From Cryptomeria japonica (Eukaryota > Streptophyta > Pinopsida > Cupressales > Cupressaceae), in NCBI RefSeq assembly GCF_030272615.1, contig NC_081411.1, positions 834,510,136 through 834,570,135 of the forward strand: a DNA stretch of 60,000 nt. The letters are read 5' to 3'. The stretch's first letter is position 1, and every line of letters begins with the position of its first letter. Positions 1-11,235 of the stretch are shown here, piece by piece. Under the pieces are notes generated by a model. It was not told where the DNA came from. It saw only the letters and a list, made by a program, of their open reading frames with translations, and ran no database searches. The position numbers were made by a program, and so were the translations under genes.

Positions 1-395
1 AGCTGAGCAACGATCATGTTGAAAACATTCAAATGGTCTACAATAGATTTACCCTCATCCATCTTTAGGGAATATAACTTCTTCCTCAGGAACAACTTAT
101 TTACCAGAGACTTTCTCTGATACATGTCTCCAAGCTTCTTCCATAGAAGAATAGCAATATTCTCCTTATGGACATTCAATAGAACAAAATCTACCAAATA
201 GAGTTGGATTAACCCTCTAGCTTTTCTATCTGCAAGATCCCAGTCTTCTTGCTTCATGTCTGAATGCATAGCAGTTGTAGTCACAATAACACAAAGATCT
301 CTATCAACCAGCAAGTCTTCCATCTTGAGTTTCCACAACTCAAAACTCGAACCATTGAATTTATCGATCTCCACTCGCCCAGAAGCATTCGTCAT
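1..395 (-). CDS. Ty1/Copia Gag N-terminus, cut by the window edge
   Basis: Read on the minus strand from an ATG at 393-395, the frame stays open to the window edge (about 131 codons). The start reads MTNASGRVEIDKFNG and continues with FELWKLKMEDLL and DEGKSIVDHLNVFN. These are typical of the plant Copia Gag N-terminus (DUF4219 followed by a UBN2-type capsid region). In such elements Gag forms the cytoplasmic particle that packages the RNA. The start lies about 105 bases downstream of the primer-binding site and LTR at 501-2026, the expected order. I see no stop or frameshift in the visible part. The rest of gag and pol lies beyond the left edge, so whether the element is intact is unknown. 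Confidence 0.85.
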   Translation of the reverse strand, partial: MTNASGRVEIDKFNGSSFELWKLKMEDLLVDRDLCVIVTTTAMHSDMKQEDWDLADRKARGLIQLYLVDFVLLNVHKENIAILLWKKLGDMYQRKSLVNKLFLRKKLYSLKMDEGKSIVDHLNVFNMIVAQ

Positions 396-500
396 CTTAA
401 ACTGCAAACAAGACAAATAAACGCTCTGCTAGACTCCCACTGAAAAACAAAATTAACACAAAAACCCAACCCTACCCATCAAGGATAACAAAACAGGCCA

Positions 501-513
501 GGCTCTAATACCA
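501..513 (-). other. Primer-binding site of the Copia element (initiator-Met tRNA type)
   Basis: On the minus strand the sequence is TGGTATTAGAGCC, one base away from the common plant TGGTATCAGAGC site complementary to the initiator methionine tRNA. It sits 2 bases inside the LTR boundary at 516 and precedes the Gag start. This fixes the orientation of the element. Confidence 0.85.
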
Positions 514-515
514 CT

Positions 516-2026
516 TGTAAGGAAAGCACAGTGCGGAAATGCCTTCCTAACATCAATTCAATAGGGGAATAAAGCAAGTATGCCTTTAAAAATTCTTTTG
601 CAACACATTAAGATGACACGGACAGATGATTCACATATCCAAACACATAGAGACAAGACACAAATATTTACATGGGAAAACCTTTACAGGTAAAAAACCC
701 ACCACCCAACTGAAAGACTAATTTATTTATAGTAAAAAGATTACAATAAAGTTACAGTCTTAACAGAGAAGGTATTCATTCTCAGTCTACACAATTTGGA
801 ACTCTTCTATAACATCATGCAGAACATTCAAGACTACAACAACGTAGCCTCTCTGCATCCCTCCATAGTCACTCCGTTCTGCTCTGATCAACACAAACCT
901 ATCCCTTCACTATGCTCAGCTCAACTGTCGTCCAACCTCTATCACATCGATTCTATTTCTGGCATTATATATCAGCCATCGAGCATAACCATTATGGAGT
1001 CCAATGGCCTAACCAACATTGCATTTCGGTTTCCTCTGGCAACTCCCATTACATTTGTCAGATGTGGTTCAAACAACAGTTAGTTGCTCCAACCGCCAAG
1101 AAGTCTAACTGTCTATGTCGGTCTGCATTCACGACTTGTCCATTATCCCACATGCACCAAGAAGTCCGGTCAATTCATTTTATATACACCGATAGTCTCA
1201 TCCATAGTGTCTGAGTGTTCACCTTTTTAAATCTCGGTTCAATCTCACATCTATAGTCGGTGTTTGCTCCATCGGCCATCGGTATAGATTTCAACCAATA
1301 GAGTTGATTGCATGATGATACCCAATCGTCGAAGGTGACTCCATCGAGTCATCGGCACAACATTCCTATTGTCTCCCCGATCCCTTATCACTCTGAGGAT
1401 GTCTACACCAAACCATCGGTTCTTCGAACAAACAATGAACAAGTAATCCTGATCCCCTGATACAACAGTAGATGGCTCCACTAATGTGCTCCATAACAGG
1501 TCGACTCCATCTGCTAGAGTTACCTTGACAACTATTCCATTGAGATAAGTTATTCTGATGACCTAAAGAGGGTTCATCAAGTATCAACATAACAAAGAAA
1601 TATGTCCATCTGATAGCCGATGCCAACCCAATCTCCTAAGGCAACTCCATCAGGTATCGGTATAACGTTCATGCAGTCCTTCTAATAGCCGAAGTTACCT
1701 TGATGACTAAAGTAAACTTCGTCAGGTCATCGAGATGACTTCAAAACCTACTATGCCAATATGTGAAACATTCCAATCGAAAGACAACAAAACCATCAGG
1801 ACTTTGGTGTAGCAAATAACTACTTCTCCTGATAGCCGATACCAAACCTGAGAAGTCAAGTTCATCAGCCAGAGTTATGCTGATAGAGAGAAAGACATCG
1901 ACCTAAGTCACACCAATCAGAAAGTGTTCAACGACCAAGAAGGTAACACTCTGCTGCTCCATCGATGTAGGATACTCCAAGATTAATCGGAACATGGTCA
2001 GGATAATTCAAGGCAAATTCCCAACA
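516..2026 (-). repeat. 5' LTR of the minus-strand Copia element (about 1.5 kb)
   Basis: On the minus strand the segment begins TGTTGGGAATTTGCC at 2026 and ends CCTTACA at 516, next to the primer-binding site. It has the TG...CA ends of an LTR. A candidate TATA box (minus strand TATATAAAA) lies at 1178-1186. The partner LTR is outside the window, so the outer boundary at 2026 rests on the terminal TG and the loss of similarity to an LTR beyond it. Short open frames inside it look like chance. Part of the body repeats short motifs such as CATCGG and GATAGCCGA. Confidence 0.72.
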
Positions 2027-2120
2027 GTTACTGCCCATGTTCTAATCATTGTTCATTCCTTGCTCACCCAACCCCTCAATTACTAACTTTAAAGAAACCA
2101 AAAAATTATAACTAAAGCCC

Positions 2121-2805
2121 CATTAATAAATTTCACATTTACCAATAGTCACCCACTTTACCCTCAATAATTAGTATTTTAGACTTTAATTGGAGTTGTG
2201 CAACTTTATTGGTACTCATAGCACACAACTAGTATGGCATTTGTGCATATGTATTGGTCATTTTGATGTGGTTGTAGTACGCAATTATTGAGACATCTTT
2301 AAGTAGGTATTGGATGAGACTTTGAAATGACCACTTTCTTATCGTTCTATGCATAACAGATCTCACAACATGCGTTGTTACTACCCAAAAGTCATAACAA
2401 TAGTTATAAATAATTAGGGGAAGAGCCCCAGTAGCCATCATAGTTCCAATAATCACACACTTATTGTCATAGTGACCCCCCAATAGTCATTATAGTTCTA
2501 ATTTTTTAAAATCGCATTAATAAATTTCACATGTACCAATATCCAATCACTTTTTATCACTTTTTGTCAATTTTTTGTTCATAATTGGCCCATTTTTGCA
2601 CCATTATTTGAACATTTGTGCAAAACTATTGGGACAATTGTCCACAAGTACTGGCAATTTTGAGTGGACGATTACTGGAACATCATTAATTAGGTATCAA
2701 GGGACACTTTAAAATGTGTACTTTTTGACCTTTGTGCGCATAACTGATCCCACAACGTGCATCATTACTACCCAGAAGCTAGAAAAATAGCTATAAGAAG
2801 TTAAA
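2121..2805. repeat. Diverged direct duplication, unit about 390 bp
   Basis: Copy 1 (about 2121-2415) and copy 2 (about 2515-2805) both start CATTAATAAATTTCACAT and then share the same ordered blocks, for example CATAAC.GATC.CACAAC and TTACTACCCA.AAG. The offset is 394 bases at the left end. They are clearly homologous but heavily diverged, so this is an old duplication. No coding potential is seen in either copy. Confidence 0.65.
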
Positions 2806-3139
2806 TTAATACAAAGTCAACTAAAAATAATCATCAAAATTCAATGTACCGTTTAGGATCCATGGGTGTGCGAAGTTAGATATGACAGCTACTAGTCCTC
2901 TTCCTCTAAGTTGAATGCGATGACAACAAATTTTTTTAAAAAAATCTGATATATTGTTTAAGATGTATGGATGCATGAAGTTAGCTATAAAAACTATTAC
3001 TAGTAGTTGCAGGGGGAGTGCCTACAACAGGAGGCCAATAGGTGGGTTTGTAGAAGCATCATATAGAAAGAAACCAATTAAAGGAAAAGATGAAAGGAAT
3101 TAAAGGAAAAGAAAAGTGCAAACTATATATGTGAAAATA

Positions 3140-3410
3140 TGAAATTGTACATAACCCAACCAATCTGTTCACTTGTTCTCAAAATATGAAGTTAACCACA
3201 CACCAACCCCCATGCTATAGAAGGCAACATGATGTACAGTATGAAAGAGAAATATAAAGTAATTATTACAAATGTTTTCTATTTAACACCATATAAAACC
3301 CAACCAATTTAATGTGTTTGTCCCAGAAAATATAAGTTAGCCACCCTCCAACCCCCATCTTGGCATTCCTAGCATGTTATACAGCCATTTAAGGTATATA
3401 TTTGTGAAGT
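3140..3410. repeat. Diverged direct duplication, unit about 144 bp
   Basis: The block ACCCAACCAAT is followed by AAAATAT.AAGTTA.CCAC, CCAACCCCCAT and then ATG.T.TACAG. It occurs at 3154 and again at 3298. The two copies are side by side and diverged. Confidence 0.6.
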
Positions 3411-3916
3411 ACATAATTGATGTTATGTAAAATGTTGGTTGCAAAGTTGAATCAAAGCATTGAGTAGTCATTTGATGTAGTATTGTACTGTATGTTGTTG
3501 CTTAGTTTTGTAAATTGAACTTGAGTCACCATTGCATACCTGTGAGAAATGAAATTCTATTAGAACATTGTAGGTGCATTAAATAATTAAAACTGGTAAA
3601 ACTTGAAGATCGAAAAGAATAGGAAAGGAAGGTACTTACAATTGTTGAAAGCGTGGTGGACGATATGTCTGAAAAAACTTTATGGTGGTTGTGAAATCTG
3701 CAGACAAGATGAGAAGTACAAACAAAAATTAGCATCATCGAATGCAAAGGTCAAAGACACTGAGATACCCTTGTATCATGTGTGGTTTAAAATGATTTCT
3801 TTTTTGATATCCTGCAAGTACAAGAACAAGAGAGAAGTTTTAGTAAGATATGAGATATTGTAATTGTAGGGAGTAAACATTAGAAGGAGGGTAAGCAGAA
3901 GCAACAAGAACAGTGT

Positions 3917-5226
3917 GATTATACTGAAACTTTTTCTCTTGTTGCTAAAATGCCTATAATTAAACTCATGATTGCTTTATCTTCTAGAATGAATTGGCCT
4001 ATTCACCAAATGGATGTTAAAAGTTCTTTTCTAAATGGTGATTTACATGAGGAAGTTTATATGTCTCAACCTCCTAGTTTTGTTAAGGTAATGAACATTT
4101 AGTTTGCAAACTAAAGAAATTAATTTATAGTTTTATGCAATCTCCTAGGGAATGGTGTTCTAAGATTAATGCTTTCTTTCTTTCTCAAGGTTTCATTAGA
4201 AGTAAAAATGATCCAAATTTGTATATTAAACATAGTGAAGATGATATTGTGATTATTATTTTACATGTGGATGATTTAATTCTAACTTCAAGTTCCAATA
4301 ATTTGATTTCTAAAATTAAGTTTCAACTCAATCAAAAATTTCAAATGACTGATTTAGGTCTTTTACATTATTTCTTAGGAATGCAAATTTGGCAAACCTC
4401 TCAAGGAATTTTCTTATCTCAAAGTAAATATGCTCAAGATCTCATAGATAAGTTTAAAATGAATGATGCTAACCATGTTTCAACTCCTATTGAATTAGGC
4501 ACTAAGTTAATTCTTGATATGTAAACTCTACTTGTTGATCCTACTTTGTATAGACAATTAGTTGGAAGTTTGAATTATTTAACTCTTACTAGGCCAGATA
4601 TTACTTATAGTGATGGTTTGGTTTCAAGATTAATGTCTAAACCTCAACAAACACACTTTAAAGTTGCTAAAATAATTTTAAGATATATTAAAGGAACTAT
4701 TAATGTAGGTTTGTTTTATGATGCAATTTTTTATTTTACTTTACAAGGTTTTACTGATTCCGATCTAGGTGGAGATCCCAATGATGGGAAATCTACTTGT
4801 GGTTATTGTTTTTTTATTGGTTCAAGAGCAAGTTCTTGGAGTAGTAAAAAGAAACAATCTACCTCTCTTGGATCCATTGAAGTTGAGTACAAAGGATGCA
4901 CTAATGCTTCCAAAGAAGCCATGTGGCTTAGAAGACTACTTGAATATTTGGGTCTACCTCAACACGAACCAACTCCTTTGTATTGTGACAACCACAATGC
5001 CAATGCATTGGCTAAAAATCTATTTTTCCATGCAAGGACCAAACATATTTCTCTCCAACACCACTTTATTAGAGAACAAATTGAAGACAAGCAAGTTTCA
5101 CTCCTCTATTGCAAGGGGGAAGAACAAGTTGCTGATATTTTGACCAAGCCACTTTGTAAAGAGAAGTTCCAATTTCATTGTAAAAATCTTGGTTTGCAAC
5201 CCATTGAAGGGTTTGATGTAAACTAA
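3917..5226 (+). pseudogene. Copia pol remnant: reverse transcriptase plus RNase H
   Basis: This is the C-terminal half of a Copia polyprotein. The reverse transcriptase starts at DYTETFSLVAKMP, followed by MDVKSSFLNGDL. The catalytic motif appears as HVDDLILT near 4264. RNase H follows with TDSDLGGD, SIEVEYKG and YCDNHNANALAKN, and the frame ends naturally at 5224-5226. Gag, protease and integrase are absent, so the 5' side is truncated. Two lesions are visible: a one-base deletion-type frameshift near 4090 (YMSQPPSFVK leaves frame, and the downstream frame resumes at EHLVCKLKK) and an in-frame TAA at 4522-4524. The polypurine tract and LTR follow directly. Confidence 0.9.
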
Positions 5227-5238
5227 CCAAGTAAAGCT

Positions 5239-5248
5239 TAAGGGGGGG
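5239..5248 (+). other. Polypurine tract of the Copia remnant
   Basis: A purine run ending in a block of seven G lies directly before the LTR start TGTTAGAATATT. It is the expected plus-strand priming site and lies 12 bases after the pol stop. Confidence 0.8.
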
Positions 5249-5604
5249 TGTTAGAATATTTAATCTTTACTTGGCTTAGGTTTATTTGTATTTAGTTTGG
5301 GATGTTCCTTTGGAATCCCTACATGTAATTTGTCCTCTAGTACATGTGTGAGGACAAGTCATTTCTTTTATTTTCCTTTATTAAGGAATATTAGATTTCT
5401 TCCTTAAGAGGATGTGGACACATGGCACACACATTTTATGAATGGTGGCATTCATATATTTGGGAGTTACTTTGTAACTCCTCTCCTCATATCTATTTAA
5501 GAGTTGTCTCCTCTCTCATTTCTTCTCAATGATGTTATTATAAAAGAGCTTCTTTCTCTCTCTCTTTCTCTCATTTTAGGCATTGCCTCATTCATAATAT
5601 CACA
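5249..5604 (+). repeat. 3' LTR of the Copia remnant (about 356 bp)
   Basis: The LTR starts TGTTAGAATATT after the polypurine tract and probably ends ATATCACA at 5604. A TATA-like box (TATTTAAG) lies at about 5494-5501, followed by a CT-rich run, as is usual for the start of the R region. The 5' LTR is missing, so the right boundary is inferred from the terminal CA only. The 116 bases from 5605 to 5720 separate it from the Helitron coding remnant. Confidence 0.7.
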
Positions 5605-5720
5605 AGGGGTTTTTCTTTGTTTTTTCCCTTTCAAAATTTCTTATGCCTCCTTCTTCACATTTGGGTGATTGCTCCAAAGTTTCTTCATTTCTCTTGGTAG
5701 CATTTACTTCATCAATAAAC

Positions 5721-7185
5721 TTACTTGGATTTTGTTTTTCTTTCCTTGCTCTTGTATTTCCTTTCAGTTAATGGAATTTGTGTGCGGTTTCCTCTAGTAA
5801 TTGGTGGAATGGGAACATGTTTTGGATTTGGAGCATCCCATGGTGGTCCAGTGTAATGTTGGAAGAAGACAACAACATATTTTGGTAAATCTAGTAGTTT
5901 AGAACCTACATCATAGACAATCATTTTAATTTGTCCCAAAGAACCATTCACAAGACCAACTTCTATCCATAAATTTATAATGAGCATGACTTGTTGGTCT
6001 ATAGAAAGAAGAATTTCAAATGAGAGTTTCTCATCTTTGTGAGTTTGTTTTTCTCTGTGATGTGCTATGATTGATGTTGCATGTGCAATGGGTGAGTGCA
6101 TTTGCTTTAAAATTTTAATATTGTGGGATTTTGAAGTTGCATTGGTTGCAAACAATTTTTTTTTGGGTCGAGGTGGTTGTTTTGATCAAGTGTCAATCCA
6201 TGTGTTGAGCGCATCTGTAAAGTTTCCCAGTTTGATTTTAGTGGTGTTGTGTTGCGTACATTTAGCAAAAGGTCATGGAATTGCATATGTGATGGGAACA
6301 CACCTTGTTGGCGGAAAGAAACATCTAAGGTGACAACATCAATGAAGGAGTACCATAAAGCGAGTGTTGTTGAGTGTGATGCATACAATGGTTTGTCCAT
6401 AACTCGGGTAGTTGTTCAAGGTCACCAACCAACATAACTGAGAGGCCTGCAAATGGTTCATGTTGTTTGGTGGTAAATGCTTGTTGCAATCTGTTATCAA
6501 ACCTGATGAGTAATTGTGGGCCAAGGAAACTCATTTCATCAATCAAAATGTACCGTAAATGTTTGCATTACTCTTGAAACATTAATAAGGAATGCCCTGT
6601 TAAAGGACGATATTCTTGAATAGGAATATCGTCAATATGCCCTGTTTGGTGGTAAATGCTTGTTGCAATCTGTTATCAAACCTGATGAGTAATTGTGGGC
6701 CAAGGAAACTCATTTCATCAATCAAAATGTACTGTAAATGTTTACATTACTCCTGAAACATTAATAAGGAATGCCCTGTTAAAGGATGATATTCTTGAAT
6801 AGGTATGCAGAGGACAACATGGATTGTTGTAGCTTGAATGTTATATGCAGATACACCTGTTGGTGCAATCACAAGAAATGGGTATTACTTTGGATCTAAA
6901 TGGAAATTTAACTTATTCTGTATAGAGTCAATAAGAAACAATTTCCCAGCACCTGTTGTGCCTTGAATGATCAATCGTAATGGTGAGACATTCAAATTTT
7001 GTGTAGTGTGGGAGGTTATAATATCAAGTGCAATTTTTTAATTTGATGCAAGCTCAAAAGTATTAAGGATACTTGAGTGAATGTTGGCAAGGGTGCCAAC
7101 CGATTGGCTTTTTTTCCATTGAAATGAATTGAGGGGCTATTCTATGAAGGAATTCATTAGATACAGATTCACTCCAATTAAAGTG
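5721..7185 (-). pseudogene. Helitron Rep/helicase, third piece: PIF1-like helicase domain
   Basis: On the minus strand this reads as the SF1B (PIF1-type) helicase of a Helitron transposase. The nucleotide-binding loop is GTTGAGK (about 6942-6962), followed by APTGVSAYNIQATTIH. The Walker B region is LIDEMSFLGPQLL (about 6500-6555), then VGDLEQLPE and, near the end, QQVMLIINLWIEVGLVNGSLG. It is broken by several stops, frameshifts and a 178-bp duplication. The usual C-terminal motif VI is not visible, so the 3' end is truncated or lost near 5700. The coding sequence continues upstream at 18207, on the other side of Element 1. It would have unwound DNA during rolling-circle transposition. Confidence 0.88.
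6465..6802. repeat. 178-bp tandem duplication inside the helicase remnant
   Basis: The block beginning GTTTGGTGGTAAATGC occurs at 6465 and again at 6643, each copy running to TATTCTTGAATAGG. The copies are almost identical, with a few C/T differences. The duplication repeats the segment carrying the Walker B motif (IDEMS on the minus strand) and disrupts the frame, so it happened after or during inactivation. Confidence 0.9.
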
Positions 7186-7190
7186 GAGGT
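7186..7190. other. Target-site duplication of Element 1, left copy
   Basis: GAGGT lies immediately before the left LTR and is matched by GAGGT at 18202-18206 after the right LTR. The perfect 5-bp duplication fits Ty3/Gypsy integration. Confidence 0.93.
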
Positions 7191-8452
7191 TGTCTACTCC
7201 AACTATAATAACAATAACTCTAATTGAAATCTCAACCCGAAGTTTGGAAATTCATCTGGTAAAGTTACTATTTTCATGGCTAGTGTTCATTTAGTTATCA
7301 ACCCATTGACGTGAAACTTGAAATGGGTCTGCACTATATATGCACTAAGCTCCTTCAATGGCTATTTTGCATTGTTGCAATAACTAACATTATGCAGAAA
7401 GGAAAGGAAAGAATGGAAATCATAGAAGGCTATAGGAAAACTTATAAAAACAATGCTGGAATGATCTAGTATAAATAACAGAAATCACTTTGTTCTGGCT
7501 TGGTTGCAGGAACAGTCAGTGGATCTATTTCCAGTAGCTGTAGGAACAGTCGAGGCACAAACTTCTACTGTAACTAAAGAAGAACTAATTTCAATGAACA
7601 TAAACACAGGATGATTCACCAAGTGGGCCCCCTTTGATGAGTTATATCAAGCTTTCAGAAAAATACTTTTAACAGATCAGAACAACATATCTTTCATTCA
7701 TTGCTTCCTAAAAATGATTACATGTTCTAAAAGAAAAACTCCAGAATGCTTATCAAAATTCTCCGCTCTATTCCTTTCTATTCTATCTAACCTCTAAGAA
7801 AAAGGAAGAGCTTATTATAAAGAAAAGGTCAACTACAATGGACAACTCAAATAATGCCCAAAAGAAGAGGCGGATGATTGACTGATGAAGGAGATAAACT
7901 AGAGCTTGGCTGTAGGAAAATTGGATCTAAACCGAACCATAGTCTTTGCATGCCATAGCGATATTTTGCGAATTCAATACCCACTAGAGTTAAACTCCCA
8001 TAGTGTTGTATGGCTGCTCTGGTTATGCCATACCTTGCACTCACTCGGCTCCTCTTTAGTTTGATCTCCAGTTATTTCTTATGTAATTCTTCCTTCTTTA
8101 GGCGCAAAAGGAGAATATCCACTGCAACATCATTTATTATCTGCACTACAACAAAAACAAAATACAAGGACATGCATACGTATTTTACTTAATTAATATA
8201 TTCATTAATTCATATATGACATTACCCTAAATGACCCGCATAGCAACAGGAACAAATCACTTGGCTGCAGGAATAAATGGCATGGTTGTAGGAATAGACT
8301 GGGAAAGTTCAAACATGATTTTATAAGTTCAGGTTTAACACATGGAATGCATATAGTCAATTTACAATACTTCACTACTAATATGCAAACCAAAAGATGT
8401 CAAAAACCTAAGAGTTTTGATGATAAAAACATGACAAAGTCTCAACTTATCA
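7191..8452 (-). repeat. 3' LTR of Element 1
   Basis: On the plus strand it starts TGTCTACTCC and ends CAACTTATCA, matching 16940-18201 over the same length. A candidate TATA box on the minus strand (TATATAG) lies near 7334-7341. The LTR repeatedly contains the motif TTCCTGCAGCC (minus strand) and decayed versions of it. Open frames at 7847-8044, 8010-8192 and 8205-8393 recur in the other LTR and are not genes. Confidence 0.93.
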
Positions 8453-8469
8453 TGCCCCCCAACTTTAAG
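8453..8469 (-). other. Polypurine tract of Element 1
   Basis: On the minus strand the sequence CTTAAAGTTGGGGGGCA abuts the LTR start TGATAAGTTGAG. It is the expected plus-strand primer next to the 3' LTR and overlaps the end of the extra ORF. Confidence 0.85.
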
Positions 8470-10877
8470 AGTTTGTTGATCCTACAGCAAAAGGAAAATT
8501 TCTAACTCTCGCTGTAACTCTTAAATCACCAACAATGCCCTGACTTGTCCCCCCTGAAGCCAAGTTCCAATAAAATCCTTTCATTTTTTCCAGCCTGGAC
8601 CATCTAGATGTTTCTTCTGTGACTACATCATACTTCTGCTTTGTAGGATGACATGCCAAAAGTAGCCACATAAGGATTGGAGGTTGAAAGATCAATGGTA
8701 GCCAGTTGTTGGCTTTCTCCCTGCCTAACTCTATGTATCTGGGGGCTCTTTGCATGGCTGCATCAAAATTTTGTAGTGAATAAGGTTCTCCCTGTTTTAA
8801 CTATTTAGGTAGATTATTCCAGTGTTGAGTTAACGCTTCTATTGCAGCTGCCCTGTCAGTCTGAACCAAATGCTCATATGCTTGATAGACTTCCTCTCTC
8901 ATTGGAAGCACTAATTTTCTTACATCATCTCTTACTAGTAACTTCTACTAATCATAATAAAGAATTCTTGGTGCTTCTGATTCCCTTCTCAATGGTAATG
9001 GATAGTCAAGCTCTAATTTTTCATACTCCTTGGCTTGTGGCCCCATGATAATCTCATTTTAGATCCATGACATTAAAGCTTTGATATGGATATCCCCAAT
9101 ATACAATAAAGGGTTCCACTCCCTGTCTGAGGGTATAGCATAGTTATGTAAGTATAATTCACATAGCAAATTATTCACAGCAGGTGGAGAGGTTTGGTAA
9201 GCATAAAAGAATTCTTCAGGTGTTTCCAAAGAGGGATTAAGGTCCCTAACAATGTAGTTTAGTTTGAAGTTTAGATACCGCTCTTTCAAATGTACTGCAT
9301 AAACTCTTGGAGGTGCCCTACACTGCATCAACTCAAGAACCATACCATAAATTATTTCTACCTTAGCCTCCAATTCCTCAATTCTGTTATCTCTCTTTTC
9401 AATCTCTTTTTGTTGTTTATCAATAATCCCCTGCAACCTATCCTTCTCTATTTCCCATTGTCTATAAAATGTTAAAGCAATAGATAAACTACTTAGGGAT
9501 GAAGGAGGTCTAATAGGTACTACCTTAGATCGCGGGATTTCTTCAATAAACTCCTCAATCTGAGATGGCATATCTCCAATATTTTCCTCGGGCTGCTATA
9601 GACTATCTTCAATAATTTCTTCAAATTGCAGTGCCACAAAAGCAAGATTTTCTAGTTTATCCTCAGCAACATTTTCTTGAATTTCATCCTCCACAGGGTT
9701 TCCTTCTTCCAAAGTTTCCACTGCAATAACCTCTGTTGGATTACCCATATGATGAGTCTTCTATGTCTTGCTACGTGTTCTTCTTACATAAACTTTTGGA
9801 ATGGGTGCAGGAGTTTTTATTTTTGTCCCATGCCTCTTGGTTGCAGGAGGAATCTGAGTTACCTATGGCTGGGTAATAAGTTCTTCATTTATTTCACCCC
9901 TTTCTAACTCTTTTCCTTTCCTTCGCAAAACTAGTGAATCTCTTTGAAGAGAAGTAGAGGGTTGTTCTTCAATTGATTCCGCTCCAATATTTTCTTCCAT
10001 AATAACCACGGCTCCTTCAGCAACAAGCAAACCCTCATCTTTAGCAACTACGGGGGAAGAGGGTTCTGCAACATTCTCTTCTTCAACTGGCGGGTTATCT
10101 GCAATAGGGGAACCATCAACCCTAATTGTTGTATATCCTCAAATACACCCCATTCCATTTGTAAAACATCTCTTAGGGACCATTCTACAAGTAGCTTAAC
10201 CAATCCATGATGGCTAACAGAACGATTTCCATTTTTCTACATCTCCTTAGTACTTGTAGAAATGAGGTGGTATAAGAAATTAGGAACATCCACTCGCTGG
10301 CCATACCGCAGATGACTAATTAATTTAAAATGAGGTGAATGCAGATTTGAATATCGCCTTTCACATGTAATGTATTTCATAACATATAAAGCTACTTGAG
10401 GCCAATGTGCTAGTAGAGAAACCCTTCTAGTTCCTTGTCTATCCACCATTAAGGTTCATTTGTGGGAATTGTGAACTCTACCCTGGCACTCCTTGAGTCT
10501 TTTGATTCTGGAAAAAGTTCTCCTTCCTATAGCAACCCCATTACTTCTGCTATTCGCTACTCCATAGCAATAACCCTCAAACCTTTAACTATAGCTTCTC
10601 CTTCATTAAAGGAATGCATAAATTTTGTAGCAATTTCTTCATTGTAATCCCTAATTTTCAAGAAATAATCCAACCAACCGTGGTTTCTGAAATAATGCTC
10701 ACAAAGACCATCCTGCAGCAACCCTTCATGAACTGTTGGCTCATGATGAATTAGATCACCACCAATTTTTTACTTTGCTATTTTTCTCTCTGCAGCTGAA
10801 CCAAAATATCTGACAGTCTTGCTAATATTGAAATTCCCTTACATATCTCAATTCTAGCGACAGAATTTATTATTCAT
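8465..10877 (-). pseudogene. Extra sense ORF of Element 1 in the env position, function unknown
   Basis: About 800 codons can be followed on the minus strand from an ATG at 10877 to a stop at 8465, through many in-frame stops and at least two frameshifts (near 10450 and 10110). The N-terminal part contains GLCEHYFRNHGWLDYFLK, MHSFNEGEAIVKGLR and YGQRVDVPNFLYHL. In layout this resembles the 'putative plant transposon protein' domain of Athila-type ORFs; that is inference. An acidic, Pro-rich middle follows, then a coiled coil (EKDRLQGIIDKQQKEIEKR, about 9370-9440) and a conserved-looking tail ending VGSTNS. I see no signal peptide or membrane segment, so an envelope role is not supported. Most stops are TAG at likely Gln positions. 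Its retention after pol suggests a former role in the element's life cycle. Confidence 0.6.
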
Positions 10878-11235
10878 TTGCGTGAAATAATAACATAATA
10901 AGTAATGATGGGGAGAAAATCAATTCGGAGTACCAAAAAGGACTGATAATTAATCACTTTGGAAACCGAAACATAAAGCACCCCCCCAACTTAACCTAGC
11001 ACGTGTCCACACAAGCTGACAAGATTTCGGGTAGTGGAGCAGATTTAAACAGGATATAATCATAATGAACTAATAAATGCATAATTAAAATAAAACACAA
11101 TATACACGTACCTGCAATTGTACAATAATGAAGGCGAAATGAAATGAAATGACAGGTAAGAATGTGGGATGTAATGTCGTGGATGGGATTTTATGTATGG
11201 AGAAGAATATTCCCATATAATATGGAAATATTTTA
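10878..11235. other. Spacer between pol and the extra ORF of Element 1
   Basis: About 360 AT-rich bases without an open frame of note. No splice or promoter signal is convincing. Confidence 0.5.

Larger units (their letters stand above)
2027..3916. other. Non-coding spacer with old tandem duplications
   Basis: No convincing gene is visible. The stretch holds two diverged direct duplications, listed separately, in AT-rich sequence. A short open frame near 3603-3863 has no recognisable motif and ends where the Copia remnant begins, so I do not call it. Confidence 0.6.

Noticed and set aside
796-1626. Several open frames of 60-100 codons on both strands
   Set aside because: They lie inside the Copia LTR, overlap each other on opposite strands and show no domain motifs.
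3603-3863. 86-codon plus-strand frame with Cys/Lys-rich sequence
   Set aside because: No recognisable motif, no supporting context, and composition expected of AT-rich spacer. It was considered as a possible start of the Copia remnant but is not in frame with Copia motifs.
5605-5720. Possible Helitron 3' end (CTRR with hairpin) beyond the helicase remnant
   Set aside because: No convincing hairpin plus CTRR terminus was found; the helicase already lacks its C-terminal motif, so the end is probably lost.
8465-10877. Retroviral-type envelope gene in Element 1
   Set aside because: The ORF is in the env position but shows no signal peptide, no membrane segment and no glycoprotein-like Cys pattern.
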